Shown here piece after piece: positions 38,401 through 50,390 of a stretch of DNA of 64,000 bases. The DNA comes from Membranipora membranacea. Taxonomy: Eukaryota; Bryozoa; Gymnolaemata; Cheilostomatida; Membraniporidae. The notes below the pieces were generated by a model, which ran no database searches, had not been told where the DNA came from, and worked only from the letters and a program-made list of their open reading frames with translations. The stretch's first letter is position 1, and every line of letters starts with the position of its first letter. The stretch lies in the NCBI GenBank assembly GCA_914767715.1, contig OU612075.1, positions 15,500,001 through 15,564,000 on the forward strand, in the 5' to 3' direction. Both the position numbers and the translations under genes were made by a program.

Positions 38401-41400
38401 GGAAAAGTCACTATGCACTCAGGGTCGAGCGATCTTCATACTTCATTGGCGTTTTCAATGTAAGCTTTGTACATGTTCGATTTCGATAGCCTGTGATATA
38501 TATGATCTTAGGCTACTGCCCGTGTGCAGAACATACTTTGGTATCAAAATGGCAGCTTCAACATTCTGACATTTTGGAAATCTATAACGATGCAAGAACC
38601 ATACTTCTGATGCCTTATAAGCTTTGGTGCCAATAAATTAGGCATCAGGGGAGGGGAAATAGTATATTCAGAATAACATTCTGCAAGAGTTGCCTTCACC
38701 TTTATTATTTTCTAATCAAAGATCAGCTACCCAGAAACTGCTTAATGGAGAGATAGTTTTTTTTATTCATGTATTTTGCCTATATACCCCAGTTGTGGTC
38801 GTGGAGAATAGATACATCATAATTAATCCATGCAACCCAAAAACAATCTCCACTACATACATGCCAAGTTGGAAGACTCAGAAATCAGAAGGTACCCGCT
38901 GACGAACACGAAACATTGAGTACCAATTTACGTTCCGGAGTGCAAAAGGTAGCTTCAAGAATTTTCTAATGAAGGAAGCTGACAAAAGGGAGGAAAAAGG
39001 TAGATAGGGAGGGGATGGGAATTATCCCTAAAAACTGGTAGCATCCCTACCAAATAGGGAGACTTGTCAGGTATGCCCCCCTACATTCATAATATCTAAA
39101 CAACACAACATGACAAAAGAACGCTAACACACAAAATACACCTGGCTTCTAGATATCTGTTTAGCCTATTTATTGATTAAGAATTTAGGTCAATGAGTTC
39201 ATTGATAGATTATCGGTACCAAGGACCTGTTACTCCTTGGCAATACGTACCAGAACATGTCTGTCCATCTCCTGTATATCCTGAATCACAAGCGCAGGTA
39301 TAAGATCCGTCTGTATTAGAACATGTAGCGGCAGCATCACAGGGGGTATCAGGACATTCATTAATATCTATAATATATATATATATATATATTATATGAT
39401 ACTAGTTAACTACATGTCACTAAGGAGTTGAGCTGATACCTAATAAACGACGAAATATTATATTAAAAAAGAAAGAGGGGGATTGGATCATTATTTTGTA
39501 GTTTCAACGTTATCAACAAGTCGAATATATCATCCAGGAAGAAGCTGCATATACGAGTCCAGCTCATTCAAAAGTTCCATATAATAGGTATATAGCTAGT
39601 CATGACCTTATTAGTTGATCATATCATTATTGTCTTCATTGGACAGATAAAATAAACAAAGTGCTTTATCAAGCAAGAGGACCCTTTTTCTATCATGTAT
39701 TGACAGTTTTCTGAGCTCTAAATTTTAGCCTCTATTCGGAGTTGTCCTCTCTCCAGTTTGGTACCATTAACCCACGCTGCATAGGAAAAAGGTGTCGAAA
39801 AGAGGGTTATCTTGTAATCCACTTATAATAGGATAAAAATGTGTCTTGATTCAGCATTGGCATCATTGAAAACCCTGAGGGACAGGGTTTCAAAATCATC
39901 GAAGGCTTGAATGCTGATAAATCTCAAATCTAGTGATGAAATTCATTAAACATTCCATGAAATTTGTCCGCAAAGCAGGCAGAAATCGATATAAATGACT
40001 ATCCAAATACCATAATAATGTCCATAAGAGTTTTCGATGATGCAGATTCTGAATCGAAAATAATTTTTATCCTATCGTAATCGGTTTTCGAGATAGCCCT
40101 CTTTTCAGCTCCTTTTTCCTATGCGGTGTGGGTTAAAAGTACCAATCTGGAGAGAGGACAACTCCGAATAGAGGCTCAAATCATAGCTCAGAAAACTGTC
40201 TATTCTGCGGCAATCGCTCTGCATTGAATAGTTGATTACATCTATAGATGAAAATAACAAAGTGTATTGGTACTATTTGACAATACTGACCTGAACAGGA
40301 AACACCGCTTCCCTCGTACCCATCAACACAGACACAGTTCCAGTCAGGATCTTCATCAGTACACACGGCATTATCATCACAGTTATCCTCATCTGCACTG
40401 CACTCATCTTTATCTGTTCACAAAATAAATAAAAGCATGAACATCACACAATCAACAACAAAAGCAACAACAACTATAATAACAGCAACAACAAAACTAA
40501 CACCAACAAAAACAACAACAATAACAACAACAACAACAGCAACAGCAGCTACAAGACCAACAGAAACAACACAAACTCATTAGAGTAAGTATTATTCGAA
40601 TCAATTGAGGTAGAGCACAGGCATTCTGTAGTCCGTGTCCATGTAAGTCCAGTGGTTGTGTGCAACAGAGTGGTCCTGCCCTCAACCGGAGTTACACAAA
40701 CTACAGAAGATATGGTCTCATTTTCTGTCGCTGATTATTATTGGTGAGGAATCTGTTGCTGTATATAAATGAGTGACCAACGATGCATTTTTTCAAATGT
40801 TCTCCATATATATATATGATTGACCAGATCTTACAAAAAACTCAGGTTAAAGACATATTGTTGGATATTTTAAATATGCACTATTATAATGGTAAGCATT
40901 GCCATGGTCGATTGACAAAATACTTCTCATTACTAGTATATATAAATATGTAAAATAACTGTTGAATGAACTTACTTGAACAGGTAGCGCCAGTGAAAAA
41001 GGTATCACATTCACATATAGGGCACATGTCAACATCAAGATAGCAGGTGCCCCCATTTTCACAATAATCATAACATGGAGTGTCATTTCTGTCTTGGCAG
41101 CCATTCTGGAATTCCCAAATCGTATCTCCTGGGCATATGCAGATCCCGACTCCTGTTAAAAGCACACCACATATGTAACCCTTTCCTTAGCCATCACAAC
41201 GAGCAGCAACAACAACAAATATTTACCCTTTGATAAATGTTATCCCCGCCAGGGCCAATCTTCTCTATCATCTACCATCTCTGGAACTCAGAAGTAAATA
41301 TATTGAGAAATACCCGCTATGAATAGGATTTTAATGCTGTAGGGAGCTTTGTCTGCATTATTGGTGATGTTGGATATTGCTTCTGTGGTGTTATCTACTC

Positions 41401-44400
41401 ATGTATCACTATTATTGTACCTTTATAAATAGACACATGTGCTTGTGTGGTTTTGATTGGGTGATGGGTTTTGGTTTGTTATTGTTCGCAGTTATCTGCT
41501 CATGTTCAGACACCCAGCCTGAATAGATAACTCCAAGTTGTTGGACTGAATTCCAGTTTTTGCTGGAGGGTGATGGTTATTTATAAGGTATTGTACAGTA
41601 CCTCCTTCTGTCTTGCAGCGATTCAGCAGTAAATATAACAGATAAAGATAAGTCTGGTATAGCTTACTTTACCTGAAGGTAAGTTTCTGATTGGTTGATT
41701 TTTATCGCATGTCAGATTTTGCTCATATCTCTCACAATCCTGATCTTCTCTGCATGGAGCATTTATCACTGAAAACAGTAGTGCATATAGTTATAGTTAT
41801 ACACATACACAGTTATCATTTGTAGCATAAACAGCATACCCAGTCTGTCGTTAGGAAAGCTAGAAAACGGCTCTTTATTATGAAACATCTATCATTCCTC
41901 AAAGTGCCTAAACCAATCAGATTGAGATGCTATGTCACGTTCATTGGGTGCATTTTCATTTACCATCTGTGCACTGTTTTTGGTCATATCTCCAAATCAT
42001 GTCGAGAATCTATTGACAATGTGATCTCCACAGCAGGTTATCTAGCAGGATGCAGATTCTCCAACATAACTGATGTCTATGAACGTTGTTTTCACAATAA
42101 GTGCCTTAGAATGTACGCCACTGAGAATGAACCTAGATAAGCTAGATGAGCCAGATAACCCTAGATAACCCTAGATAACCCTAGATAACCCTAGATAACC
42201 CTAGATACGCCACATGAGCTAGATAAGCTACCTTCAGGGCGCTACCGTGCCTTGAAGTGTAGAGTTGATAATCGTAAGTACTGTTTTAGAGCACAATGCA
42301 TCAAATTTTTAAATAAAACATTTTATTGAGTATCATTTTATAACGGTACAACACTGCAACATTTTTATATTATACAGTTTTGTATCTTAATATTTTTATT
42401 ATGAGCTCAACAGACGCTTTTATTTCTCAACCACTTGGCAGAGACAGAATAAATTATCCTAGCAGTGTCTGTCATAATACACAGCACTATGTTTACATTA
42501 CACTTAACATTACATTCCATTCAGTGTGAGCAGTGGAAAATATGAGGTAGAGGGATGCCAACCAGGCCGGGTGTCCAGGGGGCCGCCTAGGCATCCGGCA
42601 GGGTCCGGGGCGGAGCCCTGGCTGCCGGATCCCTGTGGTGATTACAAATGAAAATGCATCAATTTTAGCCATATTTATGTACTCACCAGCTGGCAGTAAC
42701 CTGGGTTATGATATATGGGGGGATGCATCCCCCTCGACAAAGTAGGAAGGGGACACCATCCCCTTGCATCCCCTAAAATTCTAACACTGATTACATTAAA
42801 TTACATGGTGCAATGACTACAGTTTTCTACTACATTTCAATAAGAACAAGTGGTTGCCTTTTTGGAGGCAGAAAGATTTTTTTAAAAAGTTGTGTATCAC
42901 TTCCCAACTTTTGCAATACTGCTCCTCCACCACAGGGACATCAAAAGATATGTCAATATAGTCTGCTAAATATGTGACTTTTGCAGTACAGGCCTGTTGG
43001 ACACCAACATACCGAAGTTAAAGAAGATGTTGAGTCTTTCTTGTTCCTCGAGGGTAGCAGGGTTACCGGCGGTGATTTGTGCGTCAGTTTCTATGATGTT
43101 ATTATCCCTTATAGCCCATATCTGGTCTGTCTGCTTGTCACCATCGGCCATCACATACTCAAGATTATTGCCCACTTTGTATAGCCACCTTTAATAAACA
43201 GTTACATTAATTAGCTCAAACTACTGCTGCCACTCAGGGAAATGTTAATTCAGCATAGCTCAAAGATCACAAAATGATAGTTCAATCTTAGCACTGCCAC
43301 CTGGTGGGACAATTATTTGTAGAAAGAAACTGATTGTTGAAATCAGGGAGCGAAATATATGGCTGAGTGTGGCGTCAAAATTTTTTATAATTATATTTAC
43401 TACTAGTAAAAATGATGACTAAACATCACCATTTTCACTGGTTCTTGGATTTCGTAACGTGATTTTGACATTATGTTTAAGCAAATTATTTAGATAAAAC
43501 CCTCAATCAGTCATCTCTTAGCGTATCAGGATTCGATGAGCACACATTTTCAGAGTGGCAGCAGTAGATAAAGGACTCAAATGCCTGTAATAGGGATATT
43601 ATTAGCAATGAATGATATTGGTAATTCATTAACTTCCCACTGACCGCCATTTGAGAGATAAGCAAGAATCATAGCAACTGCTGCATTTCAAATTTAAAGA
43701 AACGAGTTGTGAAATTCTATTAGTAGTAATTCAGACAAGATCAACATCAGCCAAGGTTGGGGTTCGGAGGGGAAATGCAATGTATTATATTCATTAATCA
43801 GCAATTTCTGACCAACATGAATGCAAGTTGGAATTTTCCAAATTCAATACTTGAATATGACCACAAAGAGAGGTAGACCCACCATGTTGAATCGGTGTCT
43901 GATAGCCTTGATTCTGTTTTTAGATATGCCTGGTTTCCATCTAGCTTGTCGATATACTGGAAGTTTGTAGGATCGTCTTCCTGTTAGTAGATCAAAGTGA
44001 AGAAAACTTAGCAAAAAAATTCAATTTTTATTATTCCGGTTTAAATTAGAAGTGAATCTCCAAATCCTAATTGAAGACTTGAAGAAGTTTAGATTCTTTG
44101 CACTTGTCACATCTACAATAATAAGAGTGGTCAGCATACCAAATACCCTAACTACTTACATCGCAGGTTGCTGATCTGTTAAAGGATTGGAGGCTATGTT
44201 TTTCAGCTGTTTCGTCATACACGAAGTGATATCCCTGTGTCTCATGATCAACGTCACAATCAGCATAAGGCTTAGCATAGTATGTACTGTAAGTTCCCAA
44301 ATAATCATCAGTTCTGTCAACTTCCATTGGAATTATACAGTAAGCTGTCGTATCCGATGTCATTCTCACGGCATATATCATAGTAGGATCTACAACAAAT

Positions 44401-46780
44401 CAGATGTAGTGAAGAATGGAGACATCTGTTTAGGATGTTTGCGCATTGAAATGATAATTGATCAAATTTGGCCTCTGGTCAGGATGTAGACAACTCTAAG
44501 GTATAATTCCAACTCTCCAAGTTCTTCATTAAACCATCAGGCTTACTGGTTTCAGGTGATAGAGCTAAAAATACAAGCAAATCTGAGTGGCTGCACTGCG
44601 CTCTACTCTGCAGCTGCACTGCATTGGTGTTTAGAAATAAGGCGAGATTTCTGCTCATTGGGTTCAAGGTACTGATATATATATCGAATATGTTATATAT
44701 GGAATATATTATATTATACTTCAGTGGTTTAAATATTAAAAGTCCACATAGAAACATATTTGAATAGCACACATGTTTGACGACTGTAGTGTTTTAAAAA
44801 AAAAAGCAATCAAATCAGGGAGTTACAGAGAGGGAGTGGAAAGGAGATGTAGCCTGTGACTTAACAAGGCTGTTTCCGAGGGTTGTACTAATATGGTCCC
44901 TCCATTAAAATTCGTTTAAGTCCTCAGTCTTTTCATATGTCTGTCTCCAGTTGAAAATTATTAAAATATTTGACATGTTCACTCAATGGTATATTCAGAC
45001 ACCCAGAGACAATATATCATGATGTAAATCACCACAAGTGTAGATGAGACATAGCTAGTAATATAGTAACCACTTTTGCAGGGTATTGAATTATAATTCC
45101 AATGCAAATGTTTGATGGGGGATAGAGAGACTGAAAATAAATCATTCATTCACCATTTAAAAACCATGTGAGGAACTTAGACCAGATAAAAGTAGTGAAA
45201 GTACTTAAAAAAGCCCTTTCTAACATCTAAGTGACAATGGGAGGCATAACATACCACGTTTGACAGATGAAAACCGCCATTGATTACCAAATTATGAGGC
45301 AAATTTATGGCCATGTCTGCAGTGAAACTTTCCCTTCACATATGAGTAGCAGGGGGCTTTGGAGTCCCAGGTGAAACTAGACTATAGTTTGAAACATGGA
45401 CTATACTTGAGTGCTATCTATATCTCTCTGCTACTTAGTTTAGTTTCTTTTCAAGAGGTTCAAACACTTTAGAAAATTTGCGGTAGAACCCATCTTGATA
45501 AATGGGATTTCACAACAATGCTCTTGCTGATTGGACAGTTCATCAAAATTATTACAGCAACTCAAGTTGTACTTCTTTTTTGGCAGGAAGTCACTCTCTG
45601 CAGTCTCTGCTCTGATTGGCTGTGGTCATGAAAAACCTTTGCTGATAAAGAGTGGACAATTACCAGTGGAGACAAACAACAATTTGAAATGAGAGGCCGT
45701 TTCCACTCATTTTTCAAACTCCTTGATCAAATGCTATTGCATTTATCATTTGGTAACTTCATGGGCATGGGCAATGCATGCAAAAATATAGATATAACGG
45801 TGATTTCCAAAAGCTCAGGCGAGCACGAAAACAAGATTAACTCTAAAATTTTCACAGCTGACGGATCTAACAATCTCTACCTACACTTACGTATACAGTA
45901 AGACATTCCAGGAGGCGCTAGAGCACAGAACTCTTTTGGTGTCACTCCTCGGATTGGTTCAAACCCCGTCTCGCATGTGACATCAATGATTTGTCCTGTG
46001 GCAGAGACAGAATCTAGCCAGTCATGTGGATCGTTGTTGGCATCACTCAGAAAAGCTTCGCATTCTACAACGTTTGTTTATAGTGTATTATCCAATGCAA
46101 TTTCACAGTGGTGATAGAAATGTTCTGTTTACAGTGTTGGCCAAACTTATTACCAACATCAGAGGTTACTACATGAAAAATATGGATTTACGTAGTCGTC
46201 GTGCTCAGACGACAGAAAGAGAACTCTCAGTTGTCTGAGCAATTAGATAAGGATTTACACAGCTTCAGTATATGACCTGTTTCGGGATTAATGCAAATAC
46301 CACTGATGGGTGTATATACAATCATAATGGGGTATGGCAGATAATCGAGCATGGTCAGAATATATATAAATATACAATTTATACATGCAATTTATATGGT
46401 ACTGCCATTGTTATCAACTATTTAACATTTCTAATACTTTATGTGATGTGACAATGGAATGCCTCCTGGCCAAATATAAATAACCAATACCAATGTTAGT
46501 CAAGCTGTTCGGCATCGATGTGAACATAGCAGCAAACTGATACTAAGATCACTTCCGGTGACACAAAGACAATTGATTTTGTGCAGGTATAATCATCAAT
46601 ATAAAGAACTTAAAGTACAAAGTAAGGTTTAATTACTGGTGGCAAAACAAGCGCAAAGTCAACAAAGAACATAAACTAACCTGTAATATTTCTCCTGTAG
46701 ATTCCTTCCACACAAAATGGGAGAGACAATATAACAGAGAATACGGCAGCAGCTGTTCTCCATCCTGATGAGTCTGTCAT
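31114..46780 (-). CDS. Gene C: long secreted sushi/multi-EGF/CxCW-domain protein
   Basis: Seventeen exons: 46780-46681, 46064-45891, 44389-44160, 43980-43883, 43188-43013, 41768-41673, 41152-40976, 40413-40291, 39367-39251, 38323-38210, 37438-37313, 37034-36924, 33659-33525, 32550-32402, 32163-32051, 31691-31555 and 31304-31114, giving 788 aa. The architecture is that of gene A, with five further EGF exons inserted at residues 351-547. Three of those begin DINEC or DIDEC, the calcium-binding EGF signature. The acidic EGF (~548-592) and everything after it match gene A almost residue for residue, ending in the CxCW domain ([10 protein letters not shown]). All inserted exons are phase 1-1, so insertion or loss keeps the frame. 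The 3.3 kb intron between 36924 and 33659 contains a LINE. If exon 16 is not spliced, the frame ends at 31523, ten codons past the shared Cys. Secreted; function unknown. Confidence 0.8.
33766..36450 (-). mobile_element. Defective non-LTR retrotransposon (LINE)
   Basis: Transcript-sense order: an endonuclease remnant (GDFNQLP, 36353 downward), a linker (35905-36171), then RT landmarks GAGPDGLIP (~35810), [12 protein letters not shown] (~35360) and [10 protein letters not shown] (~34550). The expected catalytic Y-A-D-D box reads VADN (34471-34482). It ends with the C-terminal 193-aa frame 34347-33766, containing [14 protein letters not shown]. It resembles the jockey/CR1 group. It is broken by stops, a 26-28 base T run (about 35387-35414) and about 600 bp of foreign sequence (about 34660-35260). 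It sits in gene C intron 12, on the same strand as the gene. Confidence 0.8.
39705..40205. mobile_element. Non-autonomous DNA element with ~190 bp inverted repeats
   Basis: It opens 'gacagttttctgagctctaa' and closes with its complement at 40203. The arms remain similar inward through 'ggagttgtcctctctccag', 'ccacgctgcataggaaaaag' and 'ataggataaaaat'. The centre is near 39950. It lies in intron 8 of gene C and has no coding frame. Confidence 0.75.
40440..40560. repeat. CAA-rich simple repeat
   Basis: Runs of 'caacaa' with interruptions in intron 7 of gene C. The cysteine-rich minus-strand frame over it is a translation of the repeat, not a gene. Confidence 0.85.
41821..42140 (+). pseudogene. 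LINE reverse-transcriptase C-terminal fragment
   Basis: The frame around 41850-42140 reads [15 protein letters not shown], then [18 protein letters not shown] and IENVIS-like text. This is the post-palm segment of a LINE reverse transcriptase. There is no catalytic region. It lies in intron 5 of gene C in the opposite orientation. Confidence 0.55.
42143..42200. repeat. 10-bp tandem repeat (ccctagataa)
   Basis: Five to six near-identical 10-mers, flanked by variants with 'gctagataagc'. They directly follow the LINE fragment ending at 42140, so they may be that element's 3' tail repeat. Confidence 0.85.
43225..43590. mobile_element. Long-TIR hairpin element in gene C intron 4
   Basis: It corresponds to the 27340-27635 copy in gene A, with ends 'ctactgctgccactcag' and 'cagagtggcagcagtag'. 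The middle has diverged by indels. Confidence 0.6.
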
Positions 46781-48806
46781 CTTGTCTAAGTAGTGATAGA
46801 CTCAAGTTAACAGCCTCAAGGTAACTCTTACATTAGCATTTTCTCCCAGCACAAGACAAGTCCTAACTGCACATACTCCGTCTTGAGTTGTGGTATGTGG
46901 CTTTCTGAAGTTTCTATAGCTATCGTTAAAGCCTCATTCTACAAAGCTTTCTCATAAACATAGCCGGAGAGAAGCAGAGGCATTATCATAATAAACATAA
47001 TAAACTAGTGAAGATAAAGACAGGCTTGTTGACCATACCTCACTCCCAAGAGTTTTGAATTAAATGTTACACAAAGGAATAAATGAAGTTTTTAAGTAAA
47101 TTTCAAGGTTCCTTTTCAAACTATTTTCTTTTTGCACCAAACAATTGATTACAACAGTAAAAATACTGTTCTAATTACTCTAATAACAGTGGTGCTAAGA
47201 CCAAAAGCTGATCCGGAAAATCATGCATCTTTTTATCACACAGAATTTGAATGTTTATGGTTGTGCCAATTAAACCTTGTAACTTCACAGTATGCAAAAG
47301 AAGACAGAGATTTAATTTAATTACCTCAATTACACTGGGAGGGTCTAACATGTAGAATGAGCGATGCTTTTTGAAGCAAATTATCACTTTGCTCAAAATT
47401 AATGCTCATTTGGTCAATTAGGAAATTTTTGTTTTGCAATTTGTCCACTCTAAATGTATGAGCGATTTAGGAACCAGACCCCTAGCAGGTCTCTAGTCAT
47501 CTCATCGCTAACTCACTGATCAGATTGTGACTTTGTCTGTTTTTAAATTGAAAGTCCTAAATAAGCAGAGAGTCTATTTATATATATCTTGATGGTTTGA
47601 TAGATCATTGGGAAATGCTACCAACCACTCGGAAGGCTTATTGATTATGTCACAGCAAATCTTCAACGGTTTTCTTTTCTGCTCTAAAGGGTCAACATAA
47701 TATTAAGTCATTCGAGATAGCAAATTGATATATTTAATTTAAAAACAAATGCAACTAAATTTATGTGGAAATGTCAACAAATCAGGTTTACACTTTTTGT
47801 TGTTCTACTTGATGATCGAACCGAAGTAGTCAAAAATAAAGACTATCACTGTCAACACCACCAACTCAGAGCCCACAATACTATCACTCTATCACATAGA
47901 AGCTGCACTAATGAGAAAACTTATACTCATCATACTCTGTAAATTCGCTGATTGTGTTGGTAGAGATCATCTGAAAACGATTCTTGTAAATGATCATATT
48001 GATAAATTTCCTTAATGACCAGTGTGCCCTAGACAAACCCAACATACCATTTGTATATTGGCCACTGTTGATGGCGAGTATGATAAACAGAGGCTGACAA
48101 TGAATTTTGACACTATTTTCTATTTATTACGAAGAACAGCTCTAGATAGCAACTGACAATGCAATATATTAACTAAAATCGATACATACTATAAAACATT
48201 AGCCTCCCAGAAGTGAACAACACTGCTATTACTAATTGAACTCAAAATTGTAGGAGAAATGAGAAACCAAACAATACTACACCAGTAACCACCCTTCGAC
48301 AATTCCATGTTCTAATGATCGGCCCAAATTAAAGAAAAACTATTTAATTCATGCTTTGAGACTTGAACCCCAAATACAAAGACAGTGGAATACTGAAAAT
48401 GCCTTGTAATTTTGTTTCATAACAAAGTAAACTTCGAGATTGTCACCCCTGCATATAACACAGCTGAACTTGAGAATGGTTAGCAAATAAAATCTGCTAC
48501 AATAAATAAATAAGATATAAATAGAAAAAATCTACTAAGTGTAAATCTGGACTCAACATCTCAAAAATGTTATGAGAGTAAGAGAAATAATCAAGAGAAA
48601 ATAGTTTATTCTACTAAAATTTCTAAAATATTGAACACAATGATACATAATCATTTGATATACCCAGCCAGGGTCCTTTAGTGATTGGGGGTAAGAACTT
48701 GGATTGAAGTCACTGTACCTTGCTGTGATGATTGAGTAGAGAGCTCATAGTATACACCATACATGACAAGTTGGCTGGGGTTACCCTACTAAATAGGGGT
48801 ACTTGT
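46781..48806. other. Intergenic: gene C promoter and gene D 3' flank
   Basis: The proximal ~1.35 kb is similar to the region upstream of gene A. The distal part (from about 48180) is similar to the 3' flank of gene E near 55345-55440 ('agaagtgaacaaca', 'gagaaaccaaaca'). The junction between the two duplicated blocks falls between about 48130 and 48180. No gene is seen. Confidence 0.6.
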
Positions 48807-50390
48807 CTATAGTATACATTCTGGAGGCTGATATGTGCATCCTGTTTGTAAAGCGAATGTTTGAACTACACATTTCCAGCATGAGCAGCCTATCCTGAAC
48901 TCTGACCGTGTAGTGCTCTGACATATCCTTAGAGCTTGTGCCTGCTCATTCCCCTCAGCTGGAGGTACTACAACAAATATTGAAGATTTAAACTACTGCT
49001 GCCACTCAGACAAATGTGTGCTCATTAAATTCAGTATAGCTCCACGATAGCTAGCTGAGGCATTAATTTGCACAAACTGATCTTCAAAATCAGGGTATGA
49101 AATTGACTAGCTAGGTGATGACGTCATAACTGTCCTCTAGTAAGCCGGTAGCTACAGAGGATTAATTTCATACCCTGATTTTGACCATCAGTTTGTGCAA
49201 ATTATTTGTCCATTAGGTGCCGATGCTGAGATTGCAGCATCATAAAACTAGATTTGAGCTATGAAGAATTCAATTCAAATTAAACGACAAATGTTTCCAT
49301 TTAAAAATATATCGGATCCAATTAAGCTAATTGGGGAAGGGTTCAAGCTCACCACCACACAGATCCTCCCAAACATGAGAAGAGTAAACCATGACTACAA
49401 TGTTGGATGAGAAGATGAGTGACTTACCAGTAGATGGCATTGTAGTAGTTGTTGGTGTTGTAGTTAGTGTTGTAGTTGGTGTTGTAGTTGGAGTTGTAGT
49501 TGGTGTTGTAGTTGGTGTTGTAGTTGGTGTTGTAGTTGGGGTTGTAGTTGGTGGTATAGTTGGTGGTATAGTTGGTGTTGTAGTTGGTGGTATAGTTGGT
49601 GTTGTAGTTGGTGTTGTAGTTGGTGTTGTAGTTGGTGTTGTAGTTGGTGTTGTAGTTGGTGTTGTAGTTGGTGTTGTAGTTGGGGTTGTAGTCGGTGTTG
49701 TAGTCGGTGTTGTAGTCGGTGTAGTGGTTGGTGTTGTAGTTGGTGTTGTAGTTGGTGGTACAGTTGGTGTTGTAGTTGGTGTTGTGGTTGGTGGTATAGT
49801 TGGGGTTGTAGTTGGGGTTGTAGTTGGTGGTATAGTTGGTGTTGTAGTTTGTGTTGTAGTTGGTGGTATAGTTGGGGTTGTAGTTGGGGTTGTAGTTGGT
49901 GGTATAGTCGGTGTTGTAGTTGGTGTTGTAGTTGCTGGTGTTGTGGTGCATTCAACTGGTTGAAAGCTGCAACTCTGTTCAACAGCAAATGTGGCGACCA
50001 TACATCTCCAGCATGTGCAATCCACTCGAAACTCGCCTCGATGCTTTCTAGCTGAGCATGTCTGCTGAGCTCGCACAAACTCACTCGGCAAAGAAGCTAT
50101 ACGATAAATTTTAAAACACTGTCTAGCTCCAACGAGATGGCTGGAACAAATTTAATCTTAACCCTACACTTATACAAACATAAGCAAATGACAATGACAA
50201 TTGTGCCAAGTTTTCTTCTAAATAAATGAACATAGCTCTTCGTGGTAGCGTAAGGCTTGGAGGAAAAGTATATGGGTGACTTTTGGGTGACAAAAAAATG
50301 AACCTACGCTAAGTGAGCAAAAATCATAAACAAACCTGTAATATCTGAGAGACACAATATAAATAGAGTACTGCTGCTGCTATTAACCAT
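48807..50390 (-). CDS. Gene D: short secreted mucin-like protein with two CxCW domains
   Basis: Three exons: 50390-50336, 50096-49428 and 48967-48807 (stop TAG), giving 294 aa. Residues 1-~19 are a weak signal peptide (MVNSSSSTLFILCLSDIT). Residues ~28-67 form the first CxCW domain (FRVDCTCWRCMV). Residues ~68-240 are Thr/Pro repeats of period four (TTTP, with IPP variants), which suggests dense O-glycosylation. Residues ~245-293 form the terminal CxCW domain (FRIGCSCWKCVV). The start is ATG 50390, because only that frame enters exon 2 in the conserved frame. The upstream ATG at 50407, homologous to the starts of genes A and C, leads into a Gln/His/Leu frame. The first exon and promoter resemble genes A and C, and the rest resembles the end of gene E. 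Decay or altered start use is possible. Confidence 0.65.
48985..49300. mobile_element. Long-TIR hairpin element (uninterrupted copy)
   Basis: The left arm begins 'aaactactgctgccactcag' and includes 'tttgcacaaactgatcttca' and 'cagggtatgaaattgac'. The right arm is the reverse complement, ending near 49300. The central loop contains 'gatgacgtcata'. It is inserted in the gene D intron between exons 2 and 3. Confidence 0.75.
49440..49945 (-). repeat. 12-bp coding minisatellite in gene D exon 2
   Basis: About 40 units of 'acaactacaaca' type encoding TTTP-like quartets. Because the period is a multiple of three, all three minus-strand frames and one plus-strand frame stay open. Only the Thr/Pro frame joins the conserved CxCW domain. 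Copy number is likely to vary between alleles. Confidence 0.9.

Noticed and set aside
40497-40685. Cys/Trp-rich minus-strand frame
   Set aside because: Translation of a CAA simple repeat, with no splice sites and no paralogue.
49391-49963. Long + strand Val/Gly-rich frame, and Asn/Tyr- and Gln/His-rich minus frames, over the gene D repeat
   Set aside because: They are other-frame translations of a 12-bp repeat. Only the Thr/Pro frame joins the conserved domain and splice sites. The Gln/His frame is kept only as the frame-conflict finding.
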